A DNA stretch of 23,723 nt from Reticulomyxa filosa (taxonomy: Eukaryota > Foraminifera > Reticulomyxidae), in assembly GCA_000512085.1 (NCBI GenBank), contig ASPP01019678.1, forward strand, positions 1-23,723. Direction: 5' to 3'. How positions within the stretch are numbered: position 1 is the stretch's first letter; each line of letters begins with the position of its first letter. Shown here one piece after another: positions 1-10,700 of this stretch. The notes beneath the pieces were generated by a model. The model saw only the letters and a list, made by a program, of their open reading frames with translations, was not told where the DNA came from and searched no databases. The position numbers were made by a program, and so were the translations under genes.

Positions 1-610
1 AAAACTTGCTCATTCGGGCGCATAATATTCCAACAAATTTATTGATAGTACAAAGCTTTTTAAAATTGAGCTTTTTATTGGTTCGTTTTTGAGTTGTAAA
101 AACAATTTTTTTTAACAATCGTGTTGGCTTTCATTTCTCAACATTATTTTTTCTATTTTACGCAAGATCGAAACTTCGATTTTGCTTTTTTCTGTAGTTA
201 AAATCTTTTTCTTTTTTTTCCAACTTTCCAACTTTGCTTAGATCCATTTTTTTTAATTTCAAAGAAATTGATCTAACACACATGAAGTATAAACGACAAC
301 AAAACAAGAAACAACCAACAATTTTTATCTACGTCTCCTTAGTGAGTTTTTTACTTTAAAACAAAAAACAGTGGAAACTTTAACACGTTTTTATAACATT
401 GATATCAAAAACTTTTGAATTTTTAACATTATTTTGAAAGCTTTTAACAGTACAAATTTTGAGTTGTTATGCTATGTTTTTTAATTTATTACAGCTCAAA
501 GTGCAGACCGGACAAAGTTATATTTAATCGCAAAAAATAATTTTTTAGAAAAAATTACAATATTTGTAAATTTCAAAGGATATTAATTTTATTTAAATTG
601 CTTGCTCGAG
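1..610. other. AT-rich non-coding stretch
   Basis: Very AT-rich sequence with many T and A homopolymers and no open frame of note on either strand. I see no RNA gene, no long repeat and no convincing promoter element. It is probably intergenic, or intron sequence of a gene that starts before the window. Confidence 0.5.
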
Positions 611-814
611 CAAAACCACAGAGTTAATGAAATGATACTCAAAAGCAATTCAGTTTTGAGGCAACTTTGTAGGAAGAGTGTATGCGATTTAAGCGTAATA
701 CGAAAGGAACTTCGTTCTGAAAATAAGTTTTCAGTGAAACGAAATAAACTACATAAGACAAGAAAAGCTCTGGAGGAAGTGTACAAAAGTTCATTGCTTA
801 TTCACAAATTATAA
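611..814 (+). CDS. Possible terminal exon of an upstream gene (helical, basic)
   Basis: An open frame ends in TAA at 812-814 and encodes about 68 residues rich in Lys, Arg, Glu and Leu, with a helical look (segments such as VIRKELRSEN and TRKALEEVYKSS). An in-frame ATG lies at 629. The frame is closed by a stop about 20 nt upstream, and CTCGAG just before 611 could be a splice acceptor, so this may be the last exon of a gene that begins outside the window. Its composition is more coding-like than its surroundings, but I do not recognise a family. It could equally be a chance ORF. Confidence 0.3.
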   Translation, partial: QNHRVNEMILKSNSVLRQLCRKSVCDLSVIRKELRSENKFSVKRNKLHKTRKALEEVYKSSLLIHKL

Positions 815-1104
815 TAGCTAGCCGGGCTTTGACTACAAATCCAACATAATATGAAGAAAGTTGGGATGTGTTGACTGTCACTTTACAACTGGCACAAAGT
901 GTAACACGAAAATATTGCGCTCTGAGTAATTTTCAATAAAACAAATAGCTAATTCAAAAAAGAAATAATGACGGCAAATAGCAAGAAGAAAAATTAGTAA
1001 GTTTAAAAGGGATTCCACTAGCCATGGGTCTTCCCTACACACGTTCACAGAAATTCCAGTAAAAAATTTTGGATTACCATTAGCGAAAATAATTTTTTAA
1101 AAAA
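815..1104. other. Intergenic region upstream of the RING/WD40 gene
   Basis: No open frame or repeat is visible. The last 30 nt before the ATG are strongly A/T-rich, as in the leaders of other genes here. It presumably carries the promoter and 5' UTR of the gene at 1105, but no specific element can be named. Confidence 0.35.
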
Positions 1105-3591
1105 ATGTATAATGTGGAGGATGAAAAGAATAAAGAGGAAGGAAAAGTGGGAATGGATTCTCTCTTGTTTCAACAGTCCTGTTTTGACAAAAACTGGATT
1201 TTACAATTCAATCAAGATGAACAAATTAAATACTATGTTTGTTTGATTTGCCAACAAGTTGCAAACAACGCCATGGAATTAAATTGTCCTCAACACGAAA
1301 GTGTGGATGAATCATTGATAGTTGGAGAGAATTGTTTAAGACAGTATTTGAATGATAACAACAATGCTTGTCCTATTCAATCCCACGACAACTGTATATA
1401 TTCCAAAAACAAGCAGTTACAACGGCAGATTGGCGATTTGGTGGTGCCATGTCCACGGCAATTTCAGCAAGAATCTGGCATATCTAATGAAATTGAAGAA
1501 GGACAAACATCGGAAATGATCAAATGCGATTTCAAAGGAAAGATCAAGGAAGTGGGTGATCATTTGGACAATGCATGTCCCTTAAAACTATTCAATTGTT
1601 GGTTTAAGCCATTTGGTTGCAATTACACCTGTCTCGGCCAAGATATGAATCCTCATATTGTTTCCACTTTGCAATTTCATTTTGATTTGATTATGAAAAC
1701 TTTTGTGTCGATGCAACAAACTATCCAACTTTCTCAAGTGCATTGCTTTGTCTTATGTTTGTTTTTTATGTGTGTCATACAAAAGAAAATCACAAAAACA
1801 ACAAGGAAGAGGCAAGACAATTGCGATCGGAAAATGAAAAATTGAAATTGGAAATTTCATTGAATTGTAGAAAAGCTCAAGAAATTTCAATACCAGCCAA
1901 TGAAAATTCTGCTTTGCAACAACATCAGCAAGCCTATGTGCCTCAGGTCTTTTTAGTTCGTGTTTTTGCTTTCCAACATTCAAAACATTGTATTCATTGA
2001 TATGTAGAAAAAGTGTCAAATTACAGTATAACAGCCAATAAAAATGGAATTGCACCTGAATGCACAATACATCTTTTAAAAAATGTGAAAAATTAAACAG
2101 CAATCTGCAATTATAGAAGTTGTTGAAAAATTGAAAAAAGATATTCAGAATAATTTTCAACAAATTCAAGCAAAAGACAACGAAATTACACAACTGAAGG
2201 AAGAAATTCTAAAGTATCAGCAAAATGCTAATACCAAAGACAAAGAACTTTTGGAGAAGGACAATCAAATAAAAAAAATTCAAAGAGATTCCCACCAAGA
2301 ATCGCTCAAACTTCGTGCTGATTTGGAAATAATGAAAAGGGATTTTGCCGAAAAGGAGAAACAACTGGTGACGCATCGTGAGCAATTGGTCCAATTGCCG
2401 CAAGAAAAAAATGGTGAAACTACTAACAGTGATAATGAACAAAAAGATCAAGCTAATAAAGATCCCTCTTTTTCTTTTGATGAAACTAATTCCACAATTT
2501 CTTTTTGTGACCGTTTTCACTCTGCCAAACAACTCAAAACTTTTGTGGGACATTCCACTTATGTGTGGAGTCTTCAATATGTGTCACTCGATGGGAAGCA
2601 TTTTCTTTGTTCTGGATCAGGTGATAAAACAGTTCGTATGTGGGATGTAGAGACCACCAAACAAGTCAACATATTTAACGGACATTCAGGTTATGTGTAT
2701 TGTGTAAAATTTTCACAATATTATAATCGGAATCATCATCGTCCTATTATCTGTTCTGCGTCATATGACAAAACTATTCGATTTTGGGATTTTCAAACTT
2801 CCAAAGAAATTCACATTTTAACAGGACATACTGGTCCGGTTTATGGCATACAATTGTCCTCATTCAATGATGGTCGATATTTGTGTTCTGGATCATTAGA
2901 TAACACTATTCGTCTGTGGGATGTTGAGACATGCAAAATGTTACATGTTTTCAGTGGGCATACAAATGGTGTCTGGTGTGTTGAGTTTTCATCATTTCAA
3001 AGTGGCAATACTCAAGATAATAAAAATGTTATTGTTGGTATGCTTGGTGGTGCTGGATACACAATTTGCTCGGGGTCACATGATAATACTGTCCGTTTAT
3101 GGGATGTAGAAACGGCCAAGGAATTAATCGTTTTCAAAGGGCATGAAGGTTATATAAATAGTATTAAATATTCACCATATGAAACGCTTGATGGTGGGCA
3201 TACTATCTGCTCTGGTTCAAGTGATAAAACTGTTCGTTTATGGGATATTCGATCCAAAAAAGAAACTCATGTTCTCAAAGGCCATACAAATACTGTGTGG
3301 AGTATTGAATATGCGCCGTTAGAAAAAAATTACGGTGATGGAATTGATGGTGCGAACATAATATGTTCTGGATCGTATGATAACTCGATTCGATTTTGGG
3401 ATGTTCGAACTAATAAACAATTGCATGAAATCAAAGGAAATGATAATGATGGAGGAATATTTTCACTTCAATTTCTGCCATGTGAAGATAATGCACAGAG
3501 AAATGAAAAAGACAAACCCAGAGAAATTCAAATGTATGGTTATAATTTATGTAGTGGATCAAAAAATGGCATCATTCATTTATGGGGATAA
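1105..3591 (+). CDS. RING - TRAF zinc finger - coiled coil - seven-WD40 protein (TRAF7-like)
   Basis: Proposed exons are 1105-1737, 1806-1946 and 2101-3591, all joined in phase 0, giving 754 residues. Residues ~45-100 form a degenerate RING-like zinc site: CLIC, then CPQH, then GENCL, then CPIQSHDNC. TRAF-type zinc finger spacing follows (CDFKG..., H, C, FNCWFKPFGC, H, HFDL; to ~205). Residues ~212-370 are a Gln/Glu/Lys-rich coiled coil. From ~403 there are seven WD40 repeats, each with a GH dipeptide and a WD ending (RMWDV, RFWDF, RLWDV and so on; the last ends LWG at the stop), so one closed beta-propeller. This order is that of animal TRAF7, a RING E3 ligase and MAPK-pathway scaffold. A ubiquitin-ligase or scaffold role is inferred. 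The RING is divergent, so E2 binding is uncertain. Convergent with the elongase gene downstream. Confidence 0.88.
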
Positions 3592-4373
3592 TAGTTTTGG
3601 AACCAGAATCTTTTGCTATTTTCTTGACTTTAACTTGAAAGAACTTGATATCTCATAGATTTGATCGTAAAAGTAGTACAAAGCATTTTTTTACTTTCTT
3701 TGGAGTATAACTTTTTGGCTTAAGTTTTATTAAACTAAATCACATCGCATTTTAACACATTACTCACAAACAATTTTTTAATAATCCCTGCAATATTAAA
3801 AGAGCAAAGACCGGTTCAGTCCAGCTGTGATAAAATGATAACAATTTTAAAGATCTTTAATTTTACTTAAGCAATCTAGAAGTTTGATTTTTACTCTTGC
3901 CTTCTGGAATTTTTACTTGTGGCGGATATACGACATCAAAAAAGTGACACGTGTGATTTTATGTAAAATTGCTTACTGGTCTTTTAATGCATTGTCTAAC
4001 ATTTTAAAAGTAAACAGCCAAAAAAAGTTAGCATTTTGTGAAATTAATTTTTACTACTCGATAGTACACTTAGAGATTTATTTTAATCACAGATTGAAAT
4101 GCTTCATTGCGACATTATGTTACATCTACTACACCAGCTTCAGATTTAAATTTTTCCAGTGAATACTGAATTAAAATTTCATAGTTTTATTTAGAAAAAA
4201 TACCATCAATGGCAATCTTATGTCCTGCCGATTTAATTAGGATATCGCCATCGGCAAAAAAAGAGAGAAACAAAAAAAGCAAGGTAAAAACCATTAGCTT
4301 TTAAGAATTTATTAAAGGAGGTTTTCCACTATTTATGCAAAAGGGAAAAAAATTATTACAGCTAAAACAAAAT
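3592..4373. other. Convergent intergenic region
   Basis: This lies tail-to-tail between the WD40 gene (+) and the elongase gene (-). A 93-codon plus-strand frame at 3884-4162 is low-complexity, Phe/Tyr/Ile-rich and without family resemblance, as expected from AT-rich DNA. A 6-bp inverted repeat occurs at 4227-4255. No RNA gene is recognised. It should hold both 3' UTRs. Confidence 0.5.
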
Positions 4374-5866
4374 TTAATTCTTGGCCGGAATTACTTTTGG
4401 AAGTTCTTTCTTTTTGTTTTCTTCGCTGTAAGTTTCGTTGTAGAAATCCACAAACAAAAATAAATATGAGGTGAGAATAAAACATCCAACAAGTCCTGCT
4501 CGAACTGTGCCGGTGCATCTGTAACATTTACCAAAAAAAATCCAATCGGTACAACACATCTGAACATATTGGAAAATGTTTAAAACAACTTTTGGTTTAC
4601 ATACCTATCTGAGAAAAAGAAGATGTTGAGATATCCCTGAATTTATAAACAAACACCATACAATGATTGTATTCGTAGCAAAAAAAAAGCAGATAAAGAG
4701 ATACGTAACATAGTAGCAGCCCACTAAATCGAGAATGAACTGTAATATTTGGAAAATTGTAACAATTTGCTTAAAAGGGATGTGAATGTGCATAGCTGCC
4801 AGTCCGTAGTAAAAATACATGATCTAAAATGCCAACACAAAACAAGAACAGTTTTTTTAAGTGTTCCAACAGAATGAACACAATATACGTACCGTATGAA
4901 CACAAAGATTCAACCTATAAAAACAAAACCAAAAAACACCCATTCATTTCAAAGAATATTCGTAAAAAAAAACAAAAAAGGTAAAGTAATAAACAACTTA
5001 CCAAATCACCACCCATTGCATGCCAGAAAAATCAACCAATTGTGTCCACGTCAAAACCAACGTAGCCGGATGATGATAGGCGTGCAAGAAACCAATCGGT
5101 TTTTTCTTCATGCCAAAAATATAGTATCCACCAACTATTAAAAAAAAAAGCCGCAACAAAAGTTTTAAATAATTTCTCTATTTTTATACGTAAAAAAAAA
5201 GACGCAACAAAAAAAACTAAAGAAAAAAATCCTATTAACTTCATAATATTTAAGTAAATGATTCCAGTAATACATTAGTGTCAGCAAACCTCTTTGCTCT
5301 CTAAATGTAAAACCGCAATACACCTGTAGACAACACAACCGTTTTCAAAATTTTGTGCAATTGTGTACTTTCTCAAAAAACGACGAAAAGGGAAAGAAAG
5401 ACAAGTGTCTTTACTAATAAAAAAAGAATATTATCAAACCTCAAATAAGGGAAGGCCAGCTTTATAAGAATTTACAATTTTGGAAAGCATCAAAATTGCT
5501 AAGAATCCGGACCCAAAAGACAAGAAAAGGTTGTGAATAACGAGTGGCCACTTCAGCGATGGAGCGATTCTATTCTTCATTATCTATCGAATTTGCGAAG
5601 CAAAAAAAAACGTATGTCAAAAATTTTCTTACCCCCCTTTCTGACAACTTTTTTTGGTTAAAGATGAACATTATTTGCGACAGCTCAACTCTTTGTAACA
5701 GGGGAATCCCAATACAATATGCTATCACAGTGCAAATTGGAACATGAAGCGGACTCATCATCGTATAGCCAACACGAAACTCAAAATCAGTAAACAGCGT
5801 TTTGTCCAGGCCAACGGTGTTAATAAGAAAATCTACCATCCTTGTTTCCAATGTTTGAGTAATCAT
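4374..5866 (-). CDS. ELO-family very-long-chain fatty acid elongase (condensing enzyme)
   Basis: Eight exons on the minus strand: 5866-5633, 5583-5440, 5323-5240, 5134-5002, 4914-4893, 4823-4710, 4636-4605 and 4518-4374. They give about 302 residues, normal for ELO enzymes. All diagnostic ELO motifs are present: KYYELVDT (KxxExxDT, ~151-158, across the exon 3/4 junction), FLHAYHHP (catalytic HxxHH, His172/175/176), HTIMYFYY (HxxMYxYY, ~205-212, across exon 5/6) and TIFQILQ (TxxQxxQ, ~228-234). Several hydrophobic segments fit a multi-pass ER membrane enzyme. The family condenses malonyl-CoA with long acyl-CoA in the first step of chain elongation. The C terminus, KVIPAKN, is Lys-rich but not a clear KKxx signal. 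Exon 4 is out of frame by 1 nt between the DT and KKKP segments; one more base in the A5 run at 5115-5119 restores it. Confidence 0.9.
5115..5119 (-). other. Apparent 1-nt frameshift in elongase exon 4 (A5 homopolymer)
   Basis: On the minus strand the conserved LVDTIF segment and the following KKKPIGFLHAYHHP segment lie in different frames within one short exon. They are separated by a T5 run (A5 on the plus strand). A run of six joins them with exactly the ELO spacing and makes exon 4 134 nt, the length needed for the phase of the next splice. This looks like a homopolymer undercall. A real inactivating deletion is the alternative. Confidence 0.7.
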
Positions 5867-6207
5867 TTTTTGTTTTGTTTATTATGTAAAATGAAAAACA
5901 GGCAAAGGTTATGGCCCTCTTGAGTTGTCAATGACACGACAAGCTGAAAAAAATTCCGTAAAGATTTTTTTCCCCAAACCCGTCTGAGCCTTTCAAAATA
6001 TTCAAGCATAATAGCCAAGTGATATCTCTTTAAATATTTAATTTTTAAGAAGAACGAAAATATATTTCAAAAAGATGAAAATTTGCTAATAGTTTTTTTC
6101 CCAACTGCAATGAAAAATATATCAAGCGCAATTGCAAAATATGGTTACAAAGGCCGTCCACAAACACCAAAAAAAAAATCTTTCAAAAAACAGTTGAACA
6201 TAAGCAT
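5867..6207. other. Intergenic region between elongase and phosphoesterase genes
   Basis: AT-rich with several A/T homopolymers and no coding frame or repeat. Both flanking genes are on the minus strand, so it should contain the elongase promoter and the phosphoesterase 3' UTR. No specific motif is supported. Confidence 0.45.
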
Positions 6208-7015
6208 TTAATTGGCTTCTTTTTGTTCCACATCGGACTCATTTTGGAACAGCAAGTCGAGCATTGTTGGAGAGCAAGCAGTATTGATAAAGACAGTAGA
6301 ACAGCCATCGACCATTCTTATTCCACGTCCACCATGACTATGTCCATAAATATGGAGAAATGGCCTGACTCGCTGAGTGACTTCTGTCAACAGAGCGCTG
6401 CTGCCAATATGTCCAGGTCTCTCTAAATCCCCAATGCCAAAAGGAGGCGAGTGGGTCACCAAAATGTTGGTCTCACTTGGAATACTTTCAAAAATTTTTT
6501 TGATTTCATCCAATGGTCTATCAAACGCATGTGCCGAAAAAAGGCATCCTATTTTTGTAATTTTGTTACCCTCATTTCTTTCTATTCTCCTAAAGTAAAA
6601 AAAAAAAGAGAATTTTATTTTGCACAATTGTCAAATGACCTCGTTGAGGATGCCATGGTGATCCGTAGATATTAACTCCCAATACGGACAGCATTTCGTC
6701 TTGCAAATAGTGGGTATTACAACTTTCCATAAAATATTTTTTATTTTTTTCCACGTCATTTTCGTTCAAACCCCGTTCATGGTTCCCCGCGATAATGACT
6801 TTGTGTCGGTATTGGCTCAATGATTTCAACCACTCGACTACCTTGGGGATGTCTGTTCGCGACGTCCTCCAATTCGTCCAGTCACCTGCTATTATCAATA
6901 TGTCGCCCTCGGGCATGTCGAATTTGTTATGATTCATATGACTGTCGGACACCGTTACAATTCGAATTGCTGTTTTAGTCGTTGTTTTTGGATTTGCATG
7001 CTTGTCCATTGACAT
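6208..7015 (-). CDS. Calcineurin-like metallophosphoesterase, MPPED1/2-type
   Basis: Two exons, 7015-6640 and 6581-6208, joined through a 58-nt intron (GTCATT...AATAG, phase 1), giving 249 residues. The five metallophosphoesterase metal-binding blocks appear in order: SDSH (Asp24, His26), AGDWTN (Asp45), AGNHE (Asn78, His79), THSPP (His169) and YGHSHGG (His206, His208). YGSPWHP just before the splice and the THSPPFG block are typical of the MPPED subfamily, small cytosolic metal-dependent phosphodiesterases. Mammalian MPPED2 has a Gly in place of one His of the last block and is weakly active. Here both His are present, so full activity is expected (inference). The natural substrate is unknown. 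Unspliced, the frame runs into a T-rich intron and ends, which explains two separate ORFs. Confidence 0.88.
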
Positions 7016-7074
7016 TGGAGTGAGTGAAGAGCAAGAGGATTACGTTGTTTTAGCAAACAAAATTCAAATACACG

Positions 7075-7314
7075 TTATACAAATGGAGAAATAAAGCAAG
7101 ACGATCCAATGCTTATTTGTAACATACATGAACGCCCTTGAGGATGAGACTGGTTGGAATCTATCTCACAGACTTGATAGCGTGTTGTCGCTGTTTCATG
7201 AGTGCTGGTCTTTAAATTTGATTCATTCCTGTCTATTAAAGGCACCTTTTCGTCAGCCACAGGAACTGTGCAACAACAAGGACACCAATGAAAAGCACTA
7301 AGAGAACAACCCAT
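7075..7314 (-). CDS. Small putatively lipid-anchored protein (N-myristoylation/palmitoylation start)
   Basis: 79 codons, ATG at 7314. The N terminus MGCSLSAFHWCPCCC has Gly2 and Ser6, as N-myristoyltransferase requires, and five nearby cysteines suited to palmitoylation. A polar stretch follows with VPLIDRNES and Thr/Asn-rich sequence, then a less convincing tail. A consensus-like donor (GTATGT, from 7127) sits about 62 codons in, so the last residues may be read-through into an intron whose next exon I cannot place. A dual-acylated membrane adaptor of LAMTOR1 type is a possibility from the N terminus only; no domain proves it. It lies 59 bp upstream of the phosphoesterase on the same strand, and splicing the two together is out of phase. 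It starts divergently from the kinesin gene. Confidence 0.5.
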   Translation of the reverse strand: MGCSLSAFHWCPCCCTVPVADEKVPLIDRNESNLKTSTHETATTRYQVCEIDSNQSHPQGRSCMLQISIGSSCFISPFV

Positions 7315-7740
7315 CTTTCAAAATATCTCTACTTAAGCTAGTGTGAAAAAGCTAAAAGAATGAATCAAGCAGATATTTTTAATGCTCTTTAATTTTTTAT
7401 CAACTTTTGGTTCCCTTTTTAACTGCAGATATGGTAAGGGTGATAGTTTTAATAATACTGGTGATCAAATAACAGTTTTAGCGCGGATAATGGCAGAAGG
7501 TGGTTGATAAACTTGCATTTTAAATATAGAACAGGTACAAGTACCTATCCAAATTTTTTAGAGTATAGCAACAAATAAAAAGCGAAAACTTAACACAATT
7601 ATTTATAACATAAGCAGTGCTTAATTTTACTTGCACATATCCATATTATACTGGTACAGTTTTAAACTTCGTTTAGTCTTTTGTTAAAAGGAGAAAGCCA
7701 CGTACAACAAAATTTGTAAGGTTGCAGCAAAAACGAACAA
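7315..7740. promoter_or_regulatory. Divergent intergenic region (presumed bidirectional promoter)
   Basis: 426 bp separate the start of the small acylated protein (-) from that of the kinesin-BAH gene (+), so both promoters must lie here. The sequence is AT-rich without long ORFs or repeats, and I cannot name a TATA box or initiator with confidence. The assignment rests on gene orientation only. Confidence 0.4.
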
Positions 7741-10700
7741 ATGGATACAACCGCAGGAGAACACATTTCATCTTTATCTTCACTTTCACCTACTCCAACC
7801 AAAAGTACGGCCATACTGTCCGAAAGTGGTGACGAGCCACTTAGTGCCAACGTAGTGGAAGTATACTTGCGCATTCGACCCAGCAGCGCCACTCAAAAGC
7901 CTGTTCATTTTTCTGTCTCGAATGACCACACTTGTATTGCAATTAAAAACGGTGGAGTTACGAATTTTTGCCCCTCTTTTCTATTCTTCTGTCGATAATT
8001 TTATAACACAACTCATATAGAAATCAGCCAATTTAAAGTTTACTCGCGTCTTTGACGATACCATGACAAACTCGCAAGTATCGTTTTGGATTTCATGATT
8101 AAAAATAATATTTTGTGTCACACATAAAAGAAAATCATTTTTTTTCAATTGATGTATTATCATTGGCATGTCTTTTTTTTTTTGAAAGAACACACTCGCA
8201 ATGGAAAAAAATTGTGCAAAAAATTTTTAAAATATTGTTATTAAGGTATTTGAATATTTTGCCCCTACTTTAGTGGATCGAATGCTGAAAGGATTCAATC
8301 ATTTGGTGTTCACTTATGGCGTATCGAGAAGCGGCAAAACACATACAATAGTTGGAGAGAAAGGAGATCCCGGATTAGTGCAAAGGCTGGTAGAAAAACT
8401 CTTTACGATTGATTCAATCACTAATCGCTCATATTTTGTACAAATTGCGTGTGCTGAAATTTATTGCGACAAATTGGGTGACCTATTGGCCCCAGAACAT
8501 ATTAATCAAGTATTTTTCTTTTTTCTTTTTTCTTTTTCTTTGTTTGTGTTTCTTTTAAAAAATGGTTTTTTGATTGGTTGTTTTTAGTGTATTGTCATTT
8601 TGATTGGTTTGAAACTATTACAATTGATAGTAACACAACAACAAAAAGGAGATAGAATCACGCATAAAATCTGGAAATCCAGCAGCGCTGACAAAATATA
8701 GAATGGACAGTACCGTAAGGTTTGCAGAGCAAATGGACCAGGCTGCAAAACAGAGAAAATGGCTACAAACACAGCTCAATTTTGTTAGAACAAGCACATA
8801 AAAAAAACATTTACACATTGATTTTATTTTTAATGATTTGCTGTTTGACAAATACACAATAGAATTCGAGTCGTAGTCACAATCTTTATTTCGTCGAAGT
8901 CGCGAGATGCGAGGATTCACGAGTGATTGGTAAAGTATGTTTCTGTGACTTAGCCGGAGCCGATTGTGATGGACGAACGGAAAGTCCAATTGAACAGTAC
9001 GAAGCCAAGTTCATTAGTTCGTCTTTGGTCTGTTTAAAGCAGCGCCTAATGCAGTCAAATGTAAACTGTGCCGAGTCTTCCACTTTCCAGGACTGTGCAT
9101 TGACAAAGATATTGGAAGAGTATTTGACAGGGACTGGATTTGTTTCAATGATTGCAACTGCTGATTTTGGCCAGTTTCTAATATAAACAACCATACTTCG
9201 TATCTATCTCTTTTTTTTGTTTTAATCTCCTTCCTCTTTTTATGGTTTTTTTTATTGAATAATGTGTTTTTTATTTTCTCTTTGTTTTGTTCACTCAATC
9301 GACCTAAAAACATCCTCTTGTGAATGTTTTTGTTTACTGTAAAACGAAAGAGAAAATTTCGTTTCGTCGTTAGGTGCTTTGCATTTTGAAGATCAAAACA
9401 TCCACAAATTTGCCGGTGCTCCAACAAAAGACTGTTGAGTCTGTTGCAATGCTTTGTTATGTTTTTTCAGGACGACATTTTATGACTGCATCTTTGTGTG
9501 TTTTTTTATTTGAAAAATAGACAATGAAAACACAGAACAAGTCGTGAAGCCGTTATCCAATCAGGATGTGCCGTGGGAATTTTTTGACAAAGAAGCACTT
9601 TACAAAATTGCTGTGAGTGCTTGGACGTGTTGCAGGAACTTGGAGGTTGAAAATGAGGAAATTACTCAAGTTAGTTTTGTTTGACTTTGATAATACAAAA
9701 TATAAACACAAAACATAAAAAAAAACGTAGCGTCACTCTGTTGCTATCCAGAAATTGGTATTGTCAAATAACCAACATCTTTCCAAATTGCGGCAAGAAA
9801 TGATAGTTATTGAAACAAACATACGTTTTTTTGTTATCTCTCGTATTGAAATTGACATATTCAACCCGTTGTTTTTTGTAAACACAAGAATGAGAGAAAT
9901 GAACTAATGATGAATCACTTTGAGGAGATCTTTGATTTGCAGTCAGAACATAACAAGTTGTTGCAGCTGCAATCTGAGAAAGTTGATTTTATTTGTCTTA
10001 TTTTATTCTGTTAAGAGCGCATCTATAACTGGTTAGCTTTGATGAAAACAGGTGCGGCAGCTTCAGAGCGAATCCAAAGCATTTGAAGAACAAGTGAAAA
10101 GGCGAGAAAAAGAGATATCGCAGAAAATGATAGAAATTGAAAAAAGTAGCCAGCATATTGAAAAATTAGTCCACGAAAACGAGCGTTTGTCCGACGAAGT
10201 GAAGCGTTTTAAAGCAAACCAGGTTGAAATTCAAAGCGAATGTCAATTACATATGAGAAAATTCCAACAACAAGAAACAAATGAAAAAAAATTTCATGAA
10301 AAATTCTTGCAAGCTCAAAGTGAAACTGCCACCGAAACTGAAAAGTGGCAAGTAAAATATGCCACCTTGGAACACCAGATTCACAATATAGGTTTGCATG
10401 TCTTTGTGTTTGGAATATATTTTACCAGTGGCATTGACCTAAGGGAGAAGTGGTCTACACTCTGAACAAATAAACAAATCAATGTGGGCAATAAATGACA
10501 TTCTTAACAGAAGAGCAGAGGAAACAGCAAATTGAGACCTTGGAAAAAAAGATAAAAATAACAACTGAAGAAAAGAATGTTCTTTGTCAGTCCATCGATT
10601 CAATTGTCGTTGAAAGGAACGATTTTCGATCTAAGCTCGACGCGCTACGAGAAAAATATGAAAGTTTGAAAAGCATATGTCAAGGTTTGAACTCACAGGC

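Noticed and set aside
3884-4162. 93-codon plus-strand frame in the convergent intergenic region
   Set aside because: It is aromatic-rich and low-complexity with no family resemblance, and lies where 3' UTRs are expected.
4227-4255. Inverted repeat GCCGAT...ATCGGC as a possible terminator hairpin or RNA
   Set aside because: The 6-bp stem with a 17-nt loop is within chance expectation and is not tied to a gene end in a eukaryote.
7015-7314. Splicing of the MGC-start protein onto the phosphoesterase as one gene
   Set aside because: The only convenient donor (from 7127) and the available acceptor (AAG before 7000) are out of phase, and the phosphoesterase has its own ATG.
7738-9430. Kinesin motor region as a pseudogene because its frame breaks repeatedly
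   Set aside because: Each break coincides with a GT...AG intron of matching phase, and joining them restores P-loop, switch I and the LxxLHF end in order.
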